From: Burkholderiales bacterium
GTDB lineage: Bacteria; Pseudomonadota; Gammaproteobacteria; Burkholderiales; Burkholderiaceae_D
NCBI GenBank assembly: GCA_016200895.1
Contig: JACQDX010000002.1
Span: forward strand, 1 to 37,522
Length of the DNA: 37,522 bases
Reading direction: 5' to 3'
The translations under genes were made by a program, and so were the position numbers. Each line of letters opens with the position of its first letter. The stretch's first letter is position 1. This document shows positions 1-8,311 of this stretch, in pieces. The notes beneath the pieces were generated by a model. It was not told the DNA's origin, did no database searches, and saw nothing but the letters and a program-made list of their open reading frames with translations.

Positions 1-151
1 CCTGAGCGCACTTCGGACATACAAACCGATACCCTTTGGCATGTTCGACAAATACATCCACATGCTGCTTTGCCATATCCAGTTCAACTCTTTCTACCAT
101 CCAGGGCTCATTGAGCCCCAGTAAGTGCCTATACAGATCCTCGCTTTCCAT
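1..151 (-). CDS. ISL3-family transposase, N-terminal fragment (cut by window edge)
   Basis: Reading leftwards from the ATG at 151-149, an open frame of 50 codons runs off the window edge. It begins MESEDLYRHLLGLNEPW and reaches a CPKC pair at residues 45-48. A short N-terminal segment with 'LLGL..PW.VERVELD' followed by a CxxC zinc-ribbon half is typical of ISL3-type transposases (zf-ISL3 followed by the DDE domain). A purine-rich GGAGAGAGG stretch just upstream supplies a ribosome binding site. The catalytic DDE part would lie outside the window, so whether the transposase is intact cannot be judged. The family call rests on this N-terminal pattern alone. Confidence 0.7.
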   Translation of the reverse strand, partial: MESEDLYRHLLGLNEPWMVERVELDMAKQHVDVFVEHAKGYRFVCPKCAQ

Positions 152-217
152 CGCCTCTCTCCTTGGCTCAGCATGCGCGATAGCGTACTCTTAACCCACA
201 GAAAAGTCCGAAGAACC
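1..217 (-). mobile_element. Partial ISL3-like insertion sequence, transposase-proximal end
   Basis: The stretch upstream of the transposase ATG ends, on the minus strand, with GGTTCTTCGGACTTTTCTGT starting at about 217. A GGxTCTTCGG-type start is what I expect for an ISL3-family terminal inverted repeat. The other end lies outside the window, so the repeat cannot be confirmed by its partner. The T-run at 219-225 could be part of an 8-bp target duplication but cannot be tested here. The boundary is approximate. Confidence 0.5.
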
Positions 218-262
218 GTTTTTTTAAGCGCGGCAGCCGCCCATCGATAAAAAAGAAGAAGA

Positions 263-367
263 TTAGGACTTACGCAAAATTGTCCCAGCAAGGCGTAGCG
301 ACGAAGACAGTACTTTAGTACGGCGAGGAGCTGCAACGCAGCTGGGGCGATTTTGCGTAAGTCCTAA
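263..367. repeat. Symmetrical 105-bp palindromic intergenic element (class A, copy 1)
   Basis: A perfect 18-bp inverted repeat, TTAGGACTTACGCAAAAT, at 263-280 and 350-367 bounds this element. Its exact centre holds the palindrome GTACTTTAGTAC (310-321). No coding frame is convincing. The ends recur, in opposite internal orientation, at 18693-18828. Size, terminal repeats and intergenic position suggest a MITE or REP/BIME-like non-autonomous element. It lies about 45 bp from the ISL3 end. Confidence 0.85.
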
Positions 368-441
368 AGATATGGTGACATCGCGGGCAAACACAGGCGA
401 CCAATGTCATGCTTGCCCAATCTGACGATGTTGATAAAAGC

Positions 442-1203
442 TTAGCCCGGCGTGTCGCCCTTACGCGTTACCCTGCCAGAACCGCCTATGGACTTACTGA
501 TTTTTGGGTCGCCGTAATAACTGACATCACCAGAGCCGCCTATGCTGACATCGAGCCTGTCTTTTGCCCACACTTGCGCAGCGCCCGATCCACCTATCTT
601 GATTTTGACATTCCGTGCTTCCAGTTTGCCCACCTTGATATCGCCAGAACCACCGATAGTGCCAGCCACTTCGCTGACATTGCCAGCAGCCATGAAGTTG
701 CCACTGCCGCCTATCGACACGTTCAGGCTATCTGCCTGCAAGGTATTGATTTGTATATCGCCTGAACCACCTATTTTTGCCTGTAATTCTTTGCTGGCCA
801 GCTTGTCAGTCCAGACTTTGCCTGAACCACTGACGGCGATCTTGTCCAGATTTTTGCAATACACCACGATATTCATGGTCCTGGTTTTGGGGTAGGTACT
901 TTTTTCTGCGTTACGGATTTTCAAGTGACCGCTCTCAACCACCGTTTCTATCAGCGCTTGCAAGTTGTCATCAGTCTCAACTTGCACACCTTCCTTGTCG
1001 CCCTGGCGCAATTCCAGTTTGGCGGGCAAGGCCAGGTCTATGCCGGAAAAACCACTGATGGCACGGTCTTGTTTCTGGATTTTGCCCGAGCCTTCTATTG
1101 CCTTGCCACTAGACCAGCCAACTGACCAGTCTGCAGCGGCAGGCAAGCTGGCCAATGCCAGCAAAGCACCAAGAATGTAGCGACGGGAAATCGAATTTTT
1201 CAT
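442..1203 (-). CDS. Exported DUF2807 (head GIN domain) protein
   Basis: A 253-residue protein. Residues 1 to about 24 form a signal peptide (basic start, hydrophobic core, AAA-D cleavage region), so the product is periplasmic or surface-located. The mature part begins with the 'R.ISGFSGIDLALPAKLELRQGD' pattern of the DUF2807/GIN domain. It then carries six or so IGGSG turns spaced about 18-25 residues apart, as expected of a parallel beta-helix. The function of the family is unknown; some members are described as putative adhesins. Two ATGs lie in tandem: the one at 1203 sits 6 nt from AAGGAG and is preferred over 1206, which sits only 3 nt away. It is the first recognisable gene beyond the palindromic element and shows no operon partner. 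Confidence 0.85.
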   Translation of the reverse strand: MKNSISRRYILGALLALASLPAAADWSVGWSSGKAIEGSGKIQKQDRAISGFSGIDLALPAKLELRQGDKEGVQVETDDNLQALIETVVESGHLKIRNAEKSTYPKTRTMNIVVYCKNLDKIAVSGSGKVWTDKLASKELQAKIGGSGDIQINTLQADSLNVSIGGSGNFMAAGNVSEVAGTIGGSGDIKVGKLEARNVKIKIGGSGAAQVWAKDRLDVSIGGSGDVSYYGDPKISKSIGGSGRVTRKGDTPG

Positions 1204-1326
1204 CATAGTCTCCTTAATAATTGTTGTTTTGAGACTATAGCAATTTAGTTAAGTTCCTGAAAAAGAAAACTATCTGCAAGGCGACAGCGCTGGCGATGAA
1301 TGCCTCGCAACAACAAACCTAAACAT

Positions 1327-1542
1327 TTATTTTGGCTGAACTTTAGGTGACTTATCGTTTTTTGCTGGCTGCGATGTCAGGGGTTTGATAGTCACAACCT
1401 TGCCCTTGCTTTTGCAAGGATGGTCTGACCAGATAACGCGGCCATCAACTTCACAACGAAATACTGGCGTTTGCGCCGAAGATGCCATTGGGAATAAAAG
1501 GGACAATGCAAGGGAATAGAAAAACAGGAATGATTTTGTCAT
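1327..1542 (-). CDS. Small exported DUF4124-like protein
   Basis: A 71-residue protein with a signal peptide (residues 1 to about 23, ending SSA-QT). The short mature domain 'VFRCEVDGRVIWSDHPCKSKGKVVTI' carries two cysteines and resembles the beta-strand/W-S-D-x-P-C core of DUF4124 proteins, which are widespread in beta- and gammaproteobacteria. The tail is lysine- and proline-rich. A TATAAT-like -10 element is visible on the minus strand at 1572-1577. It is separated by 123 bp from the DUF2807 gene on the same strand. The function is unknown; the two cysteines could form a disulfide in the periplasm. Confidence 0.7.
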   Translation of the reverse strand: MTKSFLFFYSLALSLLFPMASSAQTPVFRCEVDGRVIWSDHPCKSKGKVVTIKPLTSQPAKNDKSPKVQPK

Positions 1543-1782
1543 GAAAAACTTAAGTAAGAAATGCGAGATACATTATACTCTGCATTTTTGTTTTCTTTTT
1601 TACATCTGCATGACAGATACTCGATTTGCGACTTGATCTGTCATTCAAAGCGTTCAGTCGTAAATAGCTGCAAACTAGCTTTTCAAGAAACACTTATGAT
1701 GCGCTGCACGATCAACAATTGCCCGGTCGCGGAACATTTACCCGGCTTGACGGTCTTAACTCTTTTCCATAGGAGACTTTGA

Positions 1783-2577
1783 ATGAAACAATTTCTGCTC
1801 GCCATGAGCCTGATCACAGGCCTTGCTGCCAGCCAGGCAGCACTGGCTGATGACGCCTTGAAGGCGGCTATTGCCGGACAACAACGTACTCCCGCCAATA
1901 CCGTGCGTGACAGCGCACGTCATCCCTATGAAACCCTGACTTTCTTTGGTATCAAACCAACAATGACGGTAGTCGAACTGTCCCCCGGTGGTGGCTGGTA
2001 TACAGAAATCCTGGCTCCGTACTTGCGCGACAATGGCAAGATGATCGTCGCCCTGAATGATCCTGCAGTCAGCAAGGGAGCTGCCAGCTTCAAGCAAAAA
2101 CTGGATGCTACACCAGCAGTCTATGGCAAGGTACAGATGGGCATTTTCTCTCCGCCAGCCAAGCTTGAGTATGCTGCCAAGGGCACAGCCGATATGGTGC
2201 TGACTTTCAGGAATATCCACAACTGGATAGACAATGGTGAACCTGCCATGAAAGCCTTGTTCCAGAGTGCCTATGACAGCCTGAAACCAGGTGGTGTATT
2301 TGGCGTAGTAGAACATCGCCTGCCAGCCAGCAAAACCCAGGATGCAAAAGCCAGCACTGGCTATGTGCATGAAAGCTATGTTATCAAACTGGCTGAGAGC
2401 GTGGGCTTCAAACTGGCAGGAAAATCTGAAGTCAATGCAAACCCAAAAGACAATGCTGATCATGAAAACGGCGTTTGGGCTTTGCCACCTACCTATGCCA
2501 ACAAGGATAAAGACAAGGCCAAGTACGAAGCAATTGGTGAAAGTGACAGGATGACGCTGAAGTTCGTCAAATCTTAA
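1783..2577 (+). CDS. Exported class I SAM-dependent methyltransferase-like protein (COG4798 type)
   Basis: A 264-residue protein. Residues 1-22 look like a signal peptide ending ALA-D. The rest has a Rossmann methyltransferase layout: motif I is VVELSPGGGWYTEIL, followed by an acidic-strand region and 'ADMVLTFRNIHNW', then a 'LKPGGVFGVVEHR' segment typical of motif post-III. This combination of an export signal and a methyltransferase fold is known from the COG4798 'predicted methyltransferase' group, whose substrate is unknown. An AGGAG ribosome site lies 7-8 nt before the ATG. The gene ends just before a strong terminator, so it is probably transcribed alone. The 240 bp upstream (1543-1782) hold no other gene I can support. 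Confidence 0.8.
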   Translation: MKQFLLAMSLITGLAASQAALADDALKAAIAGQQRTPANTVRDSARHPYETLTFFGIKPTMTVVELSPGGGWYTEILAPYLRDNGKMIVALNDPAVSKGAASFKQKLDATPAVYGKVQMGIFSPPAKLEYAAKGTADMVLTFRNIHNWIDNGEPAMKALFQSAYDSLKPGGVFGVVEHRLPASKTQDAKASTGYVHESYVIKLAESVGFKLAGKSEVNANPKDNADHENGVWALPPTYANKDKDKAKYEAIGESDRMTLKFVKS

Positions 2578-2603
2578 GACACTAAGCGTAACTGGTAAGT
2601 CAG

Positions 2604-2641
2604 GCAGTAACAGCTTATGATGGCTGTTACTGCTTTTTTTA
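2604..2641 (+). terminator. Rho-independent terminator after the methyltransferase gene
   Basis: GCAGTAACAGC (2604-2614) pairs perfectly with GCTGTTACTGC (2623-2633) around an 8-nt loop, and a run of seven T follows. It lies 26 bp after the methyltransferase stop and just before the YceI start. Confidence 0.9.
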
Positions 2642-2654
2642 TTCGGAAACGACC

Positions 2655-3218
2655 ATGTTCAAGAAATGCCTGCTGCTGTTATTGTCTGGAATCAGCCTGA
2701 CTGCATTCGCCGCAGAAAAATATGTGGTCGACCAGGAGCACACTTTCAGCAATTTTGAATACAAGCACTGGGGCTTGTCCTTGCAGCGCGGTCGCTTCGA
2801 CAAAAATAGTGGCAGCATAGAACTGGATATGGATAACAAAACTGGCAGTTTGCAGATTGCCATTGAGGCCGACTCCATCAATACCGGTTCAGATACCTTC
2901 AACAAGATCTTGCGTTCGGAAAATTTTTTCAATGTAGAAAAATATCCCAAGATATCTTTTCAATCAAACAGGATGATCTTCAATGAAGACAGGCTGGCGC
3001 AAGTGGAAGGCGATTTGACGATCAAGGATGTCACACGTAAGGTAACAGTCGATATCACCCAGTTTGAATGCCGTTTCATGATCCTGTATCTGAAGCGCGC
3101 CTGCGGTGCGAATGGCAATACCAAAATCCTGCGTAGCGATTATGGGGTAGGCCGCTATGTGCCCTTTGTCAGCGATGAAGTGACTTTATCATTCAGTGTT
3201 GAGGCCATCAAAGAGTAG
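2655..3218 (+). CDS. YceI-family periplasmic lipid/polyisoprenoid-binding protein
   Basis: A 187-residue protein with a signal peptide (residues 1 to about 20, AFA-AE). The mature protein opens with 'YVVDQEHTFSNFEYKHWGLS' and continues with 'GRFDKNSGSIELD', 'SINTGSDTFNKILRSENFFNVEKYPKISFQS' and 'VEGDLTIKDVTRKVTVDI'. These are the ordered hallmarks of the YceI beta-barrel (PF04264), which binds isoprenoid or fatty-acyl chains in a central pocket. A cysteine pair near residues 138 and 150 may form a disulfide. It starts 14 bp after the terminator and converges on the permease gene, whose stop is only 5 bp away. Confidence 0.9.
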   Translation: MFKKCLLLLLSGISLTAFAAEKYVVDQEHTFSNFEYKHWGLSLQRGRFDKNSGSIELDMDNKTGSLQIAIEADSINTGSDTFNKILRSENFFNVEKYPKISFQSNRMIFNEDRLAQVEGDLTIKDVTRKVTVDITQFECRFMILYLKRACGANGNTKILRSDYGVGRYVPFVSDEVTLSFSVEAIKE

Positions 3219-3223
3219 GTCTG

Positions 3224-4075
3224 TCAGGTATAGCGGATGACGACGGCACCTGCTACCGCTATCAAAATAGCAGCCAGCCGCCGGGCCGAGATTTTTTCAT
3301 GCAAAATCCAGACTGCAATCCCGGTAGCAAACAAGATCGACGTTTCACGCAAGGCTGCAACTGCGGCTACCGGTGCCAGCGTCATTGCCCATAATGCCAG
3401 GCCATAAGAGGCGACAGATCCCGCACCACCCGCGATACCCAGCAAATATTTACCTTTGATGTAGGTAAAAAACGCCTGCCTGTCCCTGAGCATGATCACA
3501 GCCAACAACACCAGCGCGGTCAGTAAAAAAATCCACATGGTGTAGGCAGCAGGCGCACCTGACTTGCGTACACCTATACCATCCACCACGGTATAGGCTG
3601 CGATGAAACAGGCATTCAGCAAGGCAAAACCACGACTGGATAAAGCCTGGGATCTGTCCTCAGTTTTCGTTTGCCCGGCCAGACTTAAACCGATTATGCC
3701 TAGCACCAGCATGCCCAGACCCAGCCAACGTAAGGCTGGCACAGCCTCACCAATCACACTGCCACTGACCAGCGCCACCAGCAATGGTGCCGTACCGCGC
3801 ATGATGGGGTAAGCCTGGCTCATGTCGCCATGCCGGTAGGCTGCAGCCAGCAAATAGAAATACACTACCTGCAAAGCGACTGAAGCCAGCATGAACACCC
3901 AGCTTTCAAATGCTGGCTGACGAACAAAAGGTAAAACCAATGCACAAACCAGACCGGCGCCAGAAGTCACCAATACCGTATTAAAGTATTTGTTGGCACC
4001 AACCTTGATCGCCGCATTCCAGGCGGCATGCAGAAAGGCGGCGAACAAGACAATTGCGACAACTAAGCTTGACAT
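3224..4075 (-). CDS. EamA/DMT-superfamily permease
   Basis: A 283-residue, strongly hydrophobic protein with about ten membrane segments in two similar halves, each about 140 residues, as in EamA (drug/metabolite) transporters. The N-terminal half has 'AAFLHAAWNAAIKVG' and 'YPIMRGTAPLLVAL', and the C-terminal half has 'VAALRETSILFATGIAVWILHEKIS', which matches the repeated 'R...P....ll....l.E' signature of the family. The substrate cannot be told from sequence. The gene is convergent with the YceI gene. The 143 bp between it and the next gene (4076-4218) hold no clear signal. Confidence 0.88.
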   Translation of the reverse strand: MSSLVVAIVLFAAFLHAAWNAAIKVGANKYFNTVLVTSGAGLVCALVLPFVRQPAFESWVFMLASVALQVVYFYLLAAAYRHGDMSQAYPIMRGTAPLLVALVSGSVIGEAVPALRWLGLGMLVLGIIGLSLAGQTKTEDRSQALSSRGFALLNACFIAAYTVVDGIGVRKSGAPAAYTMWIFLLTALVLLAVIMLRDRQAFFTYIKGKYLLGIAGGAGSVASYGLALWAMTLAPVAAVAALRETSILFATGIAVWILHEKISARRLAAILIAVAGAVVIRYT

Positions 4076-4218
4076 GAAAATTCAAGCAAGCTGAGTAGTG
4101 GATAGCTTGAGTCAAAACACATACGTAAACATTTCATCTATAAGGGACGAGAGGCATTGTAAACCAACATCCCTTACGATGAATTACTGAAGATGCGCTC
4201 CGCATCCAGTAGAGAACT

Positions 4219-5679
4219 CTAACGCAGAACGACGATATTCAACTTGCCCCCGTCCAGATTACTACTGGCATTTTCATGACCAGTAAATTTCAATTGTCCG
4301 GCTTTGCCGTCCCATGCCATGGCAGAGCCATCATAAGGGTTACGCAATGCAGGCGGTGCACTCGCAAGGTAAGCGGGTATGTCGGCATCCGGAATTTTTT
4401 TCCGCAAGATATCGGCTTGCAAACTGACCAGGCGCAGATAGGCGTCGGTATCCCTGCTTCTATCAATATAGGTTCCAGCATAATCTGGCACACCTATTTG
4501 CATCAGCATTTTTCCTGCAGGATTATAGGCATGATTGAGGTAGTAAGTAATGCCGCTACCACTTAACTCTTGATTCAAGCTGACTAAACGATTTTTCGTG
4601 TCGCTCGCATCAGACGATGGATTTTTTGCCGCAGCGATGATCAATGACCAGTTCCTGGCGACCATATTGGATGTCGCATTGGGCTGGAAAGTGAGTTCAC
4701 CAGGCAAATTCAAAGGCCAAGGAGGATTATCTGATTTGTCTTTCGTCAACGCCAGGCTGGCACGCAAATGCTGAGAAAAATTCACCTGCACTCTAGCCTC
4801 ATACAAGTACGGGCGCTCGAGACTCTTCTCTTCCTCAATCATGGGTCGCACCAGGCTAGTGATGCGCTCAGCATATTGTTCCAGCAGCGCCGGATATGCC
4901 ACCATCAGTTCACTGACGGTACGCGCCTGCTTGCGTATCGCAACCTGAAACACCATTTTAGAAATCAGGCTGGAACTGTTTTTCAGAATGACCCGGAGAT
5001 AAGAGTCATTGCTTTCCAGCAGTTGCAAACCGGTATCCAGTTTGCCATCTGCGATATCGAAACTTGCCTGCGTCAACAGCAAGTCTATTGCATGGCTTAA
5101 GCCGTTGTAGGCTGGGAACCTTGCGTTGAAAGACGGTATCAGATGCTCTTCATAATCGCCCATTTTTCGCATCAATGCATAGCGCTCGGCCAGTACCAGA
5201 TTATTGGCTATTTGCGTAGTGAGTTCGGCGCGTTTCTCCAAATCCAGCTTCACACAGTTTTGTATGGTTTTCTTGCAACGATTATTGTTCCAGCTAAACT
5301 TTATATATTCTCCCTTGAGCTCGGGATGGGGTTGGCTTTCATAAGCAACTTTATCTTTTTGGTATAAGGCCTGTTCAGCCTTGATACTCTCTACACCAGT
5401 TTTTAGCAGATCGCTACCCAGGGGAGCATTCATTGCCTCCATGATATAAAAACCATTCTGCGCATCGGGCACATGGTATTGCTGGTCATGCAGAAAAGCT
5501 TGCGCTTCTGGATTCAAGGCTTCGTCTCTCCAGTTGATGACGGCAAGTGCCGCCACTAGCAATAAAATAATCAATAGGATAGCCAGGAAGATTCTCAGCG
5601 CCCAGTGTCCCAATGTTTTCAGTTTTTGAAAACGAGCCGGATTGATTTGTCCGTTATTACCAGCAAGCGCGTTTGACAT
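4219..5679 (-). CDS. Unrecognised membrane-anchored protein, 486 residues
   Basis: I do not recognise the family. An N-terminal cytoplasmic stretch of about 28 residues is followed by one strong membrane segment (about 29-50, 'IFLAILLIILLLVAALAVINW'). A large soluble domain, presumably periplasmic, follows. It is mostly alpha-helical in composition, with two closely spaced cysteines ('NRCKKTIQNC') that could form a disulfide. The C-terminus has 'RNPYDGSAMAWDGKAGQLKFTG', reminiscent of short beta-rich ends in type II secretion-like and other envelope proteins, though this is only a resemblance. Codon use matches its neighbours. It stands alone on its strand; its upstream region shares the divergent spacer with the acetyltransferase gene. 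Confidence 0.85.
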   Translation of the reverse strand: MSNALAGNNGQINPARFQKLKTLGHWALRIFLAILLIILLLVAALAVINWRDEALNPEAQAFLHDQQYHVPDAQNGFYIMEAMNAPLGSDLLKTGVESIKAEQALYQKDKVAYESQPHPELKGEYIKFSWNNNRCKKTIQNCVKLDLEKRAELTTQIANNLVLAERYALMRKMGDYEEHLIPSFNARFPAYNGLSHAIDLLLTQASFDIADGKLDTGLQLLESNDSYLRVILKNSSSLISKMVFQVAIRKQARTVSELMVAYPALLEQYAERITSLVRPMIEEEKSLERPYLYEARVQVNFSQHLRASLALTKDKSDNPPWPLNLPGELTFQPNATSNMVARNWSLIIAAAKNPSSDASDTKNRLVSLNQELSGSGITYYLNHAYNPAGKMLMQIGVPDYAGTYIDRSRDTDAYLRLVSLQADILRKKIPDADIPAYLASAPPALRNPYDGSAMAWDGKAGQLKFTGHENASSNLDGGKLNIVVLR

Positions 5680-5889
5680 GGATGATTTTCAAGTAGTTAA
5701 TCAAGGCGTTTATCAAGACATTTATCATGACCTGCCAGGCGAATGCCTGGCTCTGGACAAGTAGAATCTATACAAACCACGTGCGGATTATCTTTATCTC
5801 ATTGCACTTCGTCTACGGTTAAATTGTAAAATAAATACCGTTTACTTGACCGTAGCTGTTTTTTAAAAAAAGCATACCCCCAATCCTCT
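5680..5889. promoter_or_regulatory. Divergent intergenic region with two inverted repeats
   Basis: This spacer separates the unrecognised membrane protein gene (leftward) from the acetyltransferase gene (rightward). It holds GCCAGGC-gaat-GCCTGGC at 5734-5751, a 7-bp perfect hairpin, and a wider inverted repeat CTACGGT (5813-5819)/ACCGTAG (5849-5855). Two TTTATCA direct repeats lie at about 5709-5727. These may be operators, but no regulator can be assigned. Confidence 0.4.
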
Positions 5890-6357
5890 ATGAACATGTC
5901 GCCACTTTTACGCAGCGCCCTCCCGGATGATTATTCAGTCATCGCCACCTGGATAAACAATGTACAGACCTGTGCCCGCTGGGCAGGCCCGCAGTTGCCC
6001 TATCCATTTTCCAGCGCTGACTTGCCAGCCTTGCTGGCAAAGCCACAGGCGCAAGACCTGGTTCTGGTTGACGTAAACAAGCATGTGATCGGATTTGCCC
6101 AATTCTGGCAACGGGACCAGCGCCGCACGCACCTGGGCCGTATCATCGTTTCGCCAGCAGCACGCGGTTTGGGTTATGGCAGGCTATTGTGTGAGCAATT
6201 GATGAGATATGCCATAGCGGAGACTGGCTCACTTGTGCTCAGTTTGCGGGTGTACCGTGATAATGAAGGGGCGTTGCATTTGTATCGCCAACTGGGATTT
6301 GTGGCTGTCGAGACTGATTCAAATGAAGAGGTACTGGCGATGGAGTACAAGGTTTGA
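5890..6357 (+). CDS. GNAT-family N-acetyltransferase
   Basis: A 155-residue protein of the usual GNAT length. The acetyl-CoA-binding motif A is clear: 'LGRIIVSPAARGLGYGRLL', with the R-G-x-G-x-G/R loop at residues 92-98. The C-terminal 'LRVYRDNEGALHLYRQLGFVAVE' is the classic motif B region (N..A..LY...GF). The substrate is unknown. No good ribosome site precedes either ATG (5890 or 5896), so the start is uncertain by two codons. It converges on the phosphatase gene, with a shared hairpin between them. Confidence 0.9.
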   Translation: MNMSPLLRSALPDDYSVIATWINNVQTCARWAGPQLPYPFSSADLPALLAKPQAQDLVLVDVNKHVIGFAQFWQRDQRRTHLGRIIVSPAARGLGYGRLLCEQLMRYAIAETGSLVLSLRVYRDNEGALHLYRQLGFVAVETDSNEEVLAMEYKV

Positions 6358-6363
6358 AAGTAA

Positions 6364-6396
6364 TAGGGAAGCCAGCAATGCTGTTGACTTCCCTTA
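6364..6396. terminator. Bidirectional hairpin between the GNAT and PhoD genes
   Basis: GGGAAG (6366-6371) pairs with CTTCCC (6388-6393). After one mismatch the stem continues with five pairs, including one G-T, to give a long hairpin in the 56 bp between two convergent stop codons. The T/A-rich flanks are short, so its strength as a terminator is uncertain. Confidence 0.6.
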
Positions 6397-6413
6397 TTCC
6401 TGCTCAGCCTTGC

Positions 6414-8129
6414 TTAACCAGCGTAAGTAAAAGTATCCACACTGGTGGTATAGCTGGAACTGGTGACGGTACTGACATACACATACTCACCCTTGGCCTG
6501 GGTAGGCGTGACGGTGATCAGCATATAGCCACGACGGTAAGTGTCGATGTACGTGATGTCATCCACCAGCGCCTTGATGGTGCCTGCCAAAGTTGCAGGG
6601 GGCACAACGGTTGGCAGGAACACGCCTTCAAAGCCGGATGAAGTCACCGACATGCCTGCGAACTCTGCACCTACTTGGGTGCCATCAGTCAGCGTCAGTT
6701 TATTGAACCAGGCATTATGACTGTCACCGGACAAGACCAGGAACTTCTTGCCTGCTGTTTTCAATTTCGCTGCTGAATTGAAGACAGTATCACGGGCGTT
6801 GGGATAACCTTCCCAGTTATCGAAGGTATAGGAAATCCTGGGATTCTTCAGCGGGTCCAGCAAATCTTTTTGCACCTGTGTTTGTGCTGCTGCCGGGGTC
6901 GCTTTGGCAGTCAGATAGGCAGTCACCGATTCGGCGCTCAAATTTGTTTGCAACACCGACGCAGGCAATTGCACGCGCCCCATGACAGTCTGGTTACCCA
7001 GTACCTGCCAGGTCGCTTTGGACGACGTCATTTGCGTATCCAGCCAGGCTTGCTGGGTAGTGCCCAGTAATTGCTTGTTCTTGTTGAAGGCGTAGGGCAA
7101 GAACTTGGGGTCAGCCACATCACGGCCTTGCGCATCCAGCATGCGGTCTGGTGCCTGTTCACGGCCTATCATGCGGGTATCAAGCATGTGCAGGGACAGC
7201 AGATTGCCAAAGTCAAAAGAACGGTAGATTTTCAGCAGATTGGCAGTATCTGGCGAGCGTATCGGCATCCATTCATGATAGACCTGGCTGGCCGCCGCCT
7301 TGCGTGCAGCCCATGTGCCCTGCGTCGCTGGATTATGATTCTCTGCGCTATCCATCCAGGCATTGTTGGCAAATTCATGATCGTCCCAGATAGTGATCAT
7401 GGGCATGCGTGCATGCAGGGCTTTGAGGTAAGGATCAGCCTTGTGCAGGGCATGGCGCGCGCGGTAATCAGCTACTGTGACAATCTCGCTGGCAGGTGCA
7501 GAAATACGGCCTGCGACTTGTGAGGCTGCTGGTGGATAGACGCCGTCTTTATATTCATAAATATAGTCACCCAGATGCAGGGCGAATTGCGCACCGGAAG
7601 AGATTGCGCTGTCATAGGCATTGAAATAACCAGCAGGATAATCACTGCAAGAGAACACTGCCAGCTTGACCTGGTCCACATTGCCTACTGGCAGGGTGCG
7701 GGTACGGCCAACAGGGGAGACGCTATTATTCGGTGCCACGAAACGATAGTAGTATTCAGTATTGGCAGCCAGGCCCGTGGCATCAACCTTGGCGGTAAAG
7801 CCAGTGCCAGAGCTTGCTGTCACTTTGCCAGAAAACAGCACGCTGGAGAAACTCGCATCGGCCGCCATTTGCCAGGTAAGGTCTACGCTGGCATCTGTCG
7901 ATATCTTGGCATGAGTCCACAAGATGACGCGGTCAGCCAGGGGGTCGCCACTGGCAACGCCATAATTAAAGGCTGCCATCTCGCCATTCAATGCTGTGGA
8001 AGAACCACCACAGGCAGTCAGCACACCGCCAGATGCCATGACGGCAGCAACGGAAGACATCTTGATGACAAAGCCGCGTCTGGCGATATTTGCTGGTGCT
8101 TTTGAATTTTTCTTCTGATCGTTTTGCAT
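6414..8129 (-). CDS. phoD: PhoD-type alkaline phosphatase, Tat-exported, putative lipoprotein
   Basis: A 571-residue protein. A twin-arginine signal is visible (RRGFVIK, Arg17-Arg18) and ends in a lipobox-like LTAC (Cys40), so the enzyme is probably exported folded and may be lipid-anchored. An N-terminal beta domain (PhoD_N type, 'NYGVASGDPLADRVILWT') precedes the metallophosphatase domain. The metal-binding segments appear in order: 'FSCSDYPAGYFNAY', 'HLGDYIYEY', 'TIWDDHEFANN' and 'VLSGDSHNAWFN'. PhoD enzymes hydrolyse phosphomonoesters and diesters to release phosphate. A PhoB-box-like site lies 43 bp upstream. The window also encodes PhoX, a second unrelated exported phosphatase. Confidence 0.93.
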   Translation of the reverse strand: MQNDQKKNSKAPANIARRGFVIKMSSVAAVMASGGVLTACGGSSTALNGEMAAFNYGVASGDPLADRVILWTHAKISTDASVDLTWQMAADASFSSVLFSGKVTASSGTGFTAKVDATGLAANTEYYYRFVAPNNSVSPVGRTRTLPVGNVDQVKLAVFSCSDYPAGYFNAYDSAISSGAQFALHLGDYIYEYKDGVYPPAASQVAGRISAPASEIVTVADYRARHALHKADPYLKALHARMPMITIWDDHEFANNAWMDSAENHNPATQGTWAARKAAASQVYHEWMPIRSPDTANLLKIYRSFDFGNLLSLHMLDTRMIGREQAPDRMLDAQGRDVADPKFLPYAFNKNKQLLGTTQQAWLDTQMTSSKATWQVLGNQTVMGRVQLPASVLQTNLSAESVTAYLTAKATPAAAQTQVQKDLLDPLKNPRISYTFDNWEGYPNARDTVFNSAAKLKTAGKKFLVLSGDSHNAWFNKLTLTDGTQVGAEFAGMSVTSSGFEGVFLPTVVPPATLAGTIKALVDDITYIDTYRRGYMLITVTPTQAKGEYVYVSTVTSSSYTTSVDTFTYAG

Positions 8130-8171
8130 CTGGCTACTCCCCTGGAAAATGAGAGATAGTAGGGTGGTCGT

Positions 8172-8189
8172 ATGTCAGGGATGTGACGC
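8172..8189 (-). promoter_or_regulatory. Candidate PhoB box upstream of phoD
   Basis: On the minus strand the 18 bp read GCGTCAC, 4 nt, CTGACAT. This is two 11-bp-spaced half-sites like the Pho box CTGTCAT repeat (4/7 and 6/7 matches). The same pattern, with similar deviations in the first half, lies upstream of phoX at 24888-24905. Confidence 0.45.
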
Positions 8190-8311
8190 TGGAGGCGATT
8201 CCTTGAAGAAAGTCTAGAGCAAGCACTCTAGCTAATTAAAGAGTGCAGGCGCAGGCTTTGTAAAAACTGGGCATAATGAGTTTTCCCAATTTCCCATACT
8301 GCGAGGCTCCC

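Noticed and set aside
94..336. 80-codon open frame on the minus strand
   Set aside because: It runs through the IS end and the palindromic element, has no ribosome site, and overlaps the ISL3 transposase start in another frame.
8276..8311. Earlier in-frame start of the GST gene
   Set aside because: It lacks a ribosome site, while ATG 8312 has GAGG 5 nt upstream and gives the usual GST N-terminus.
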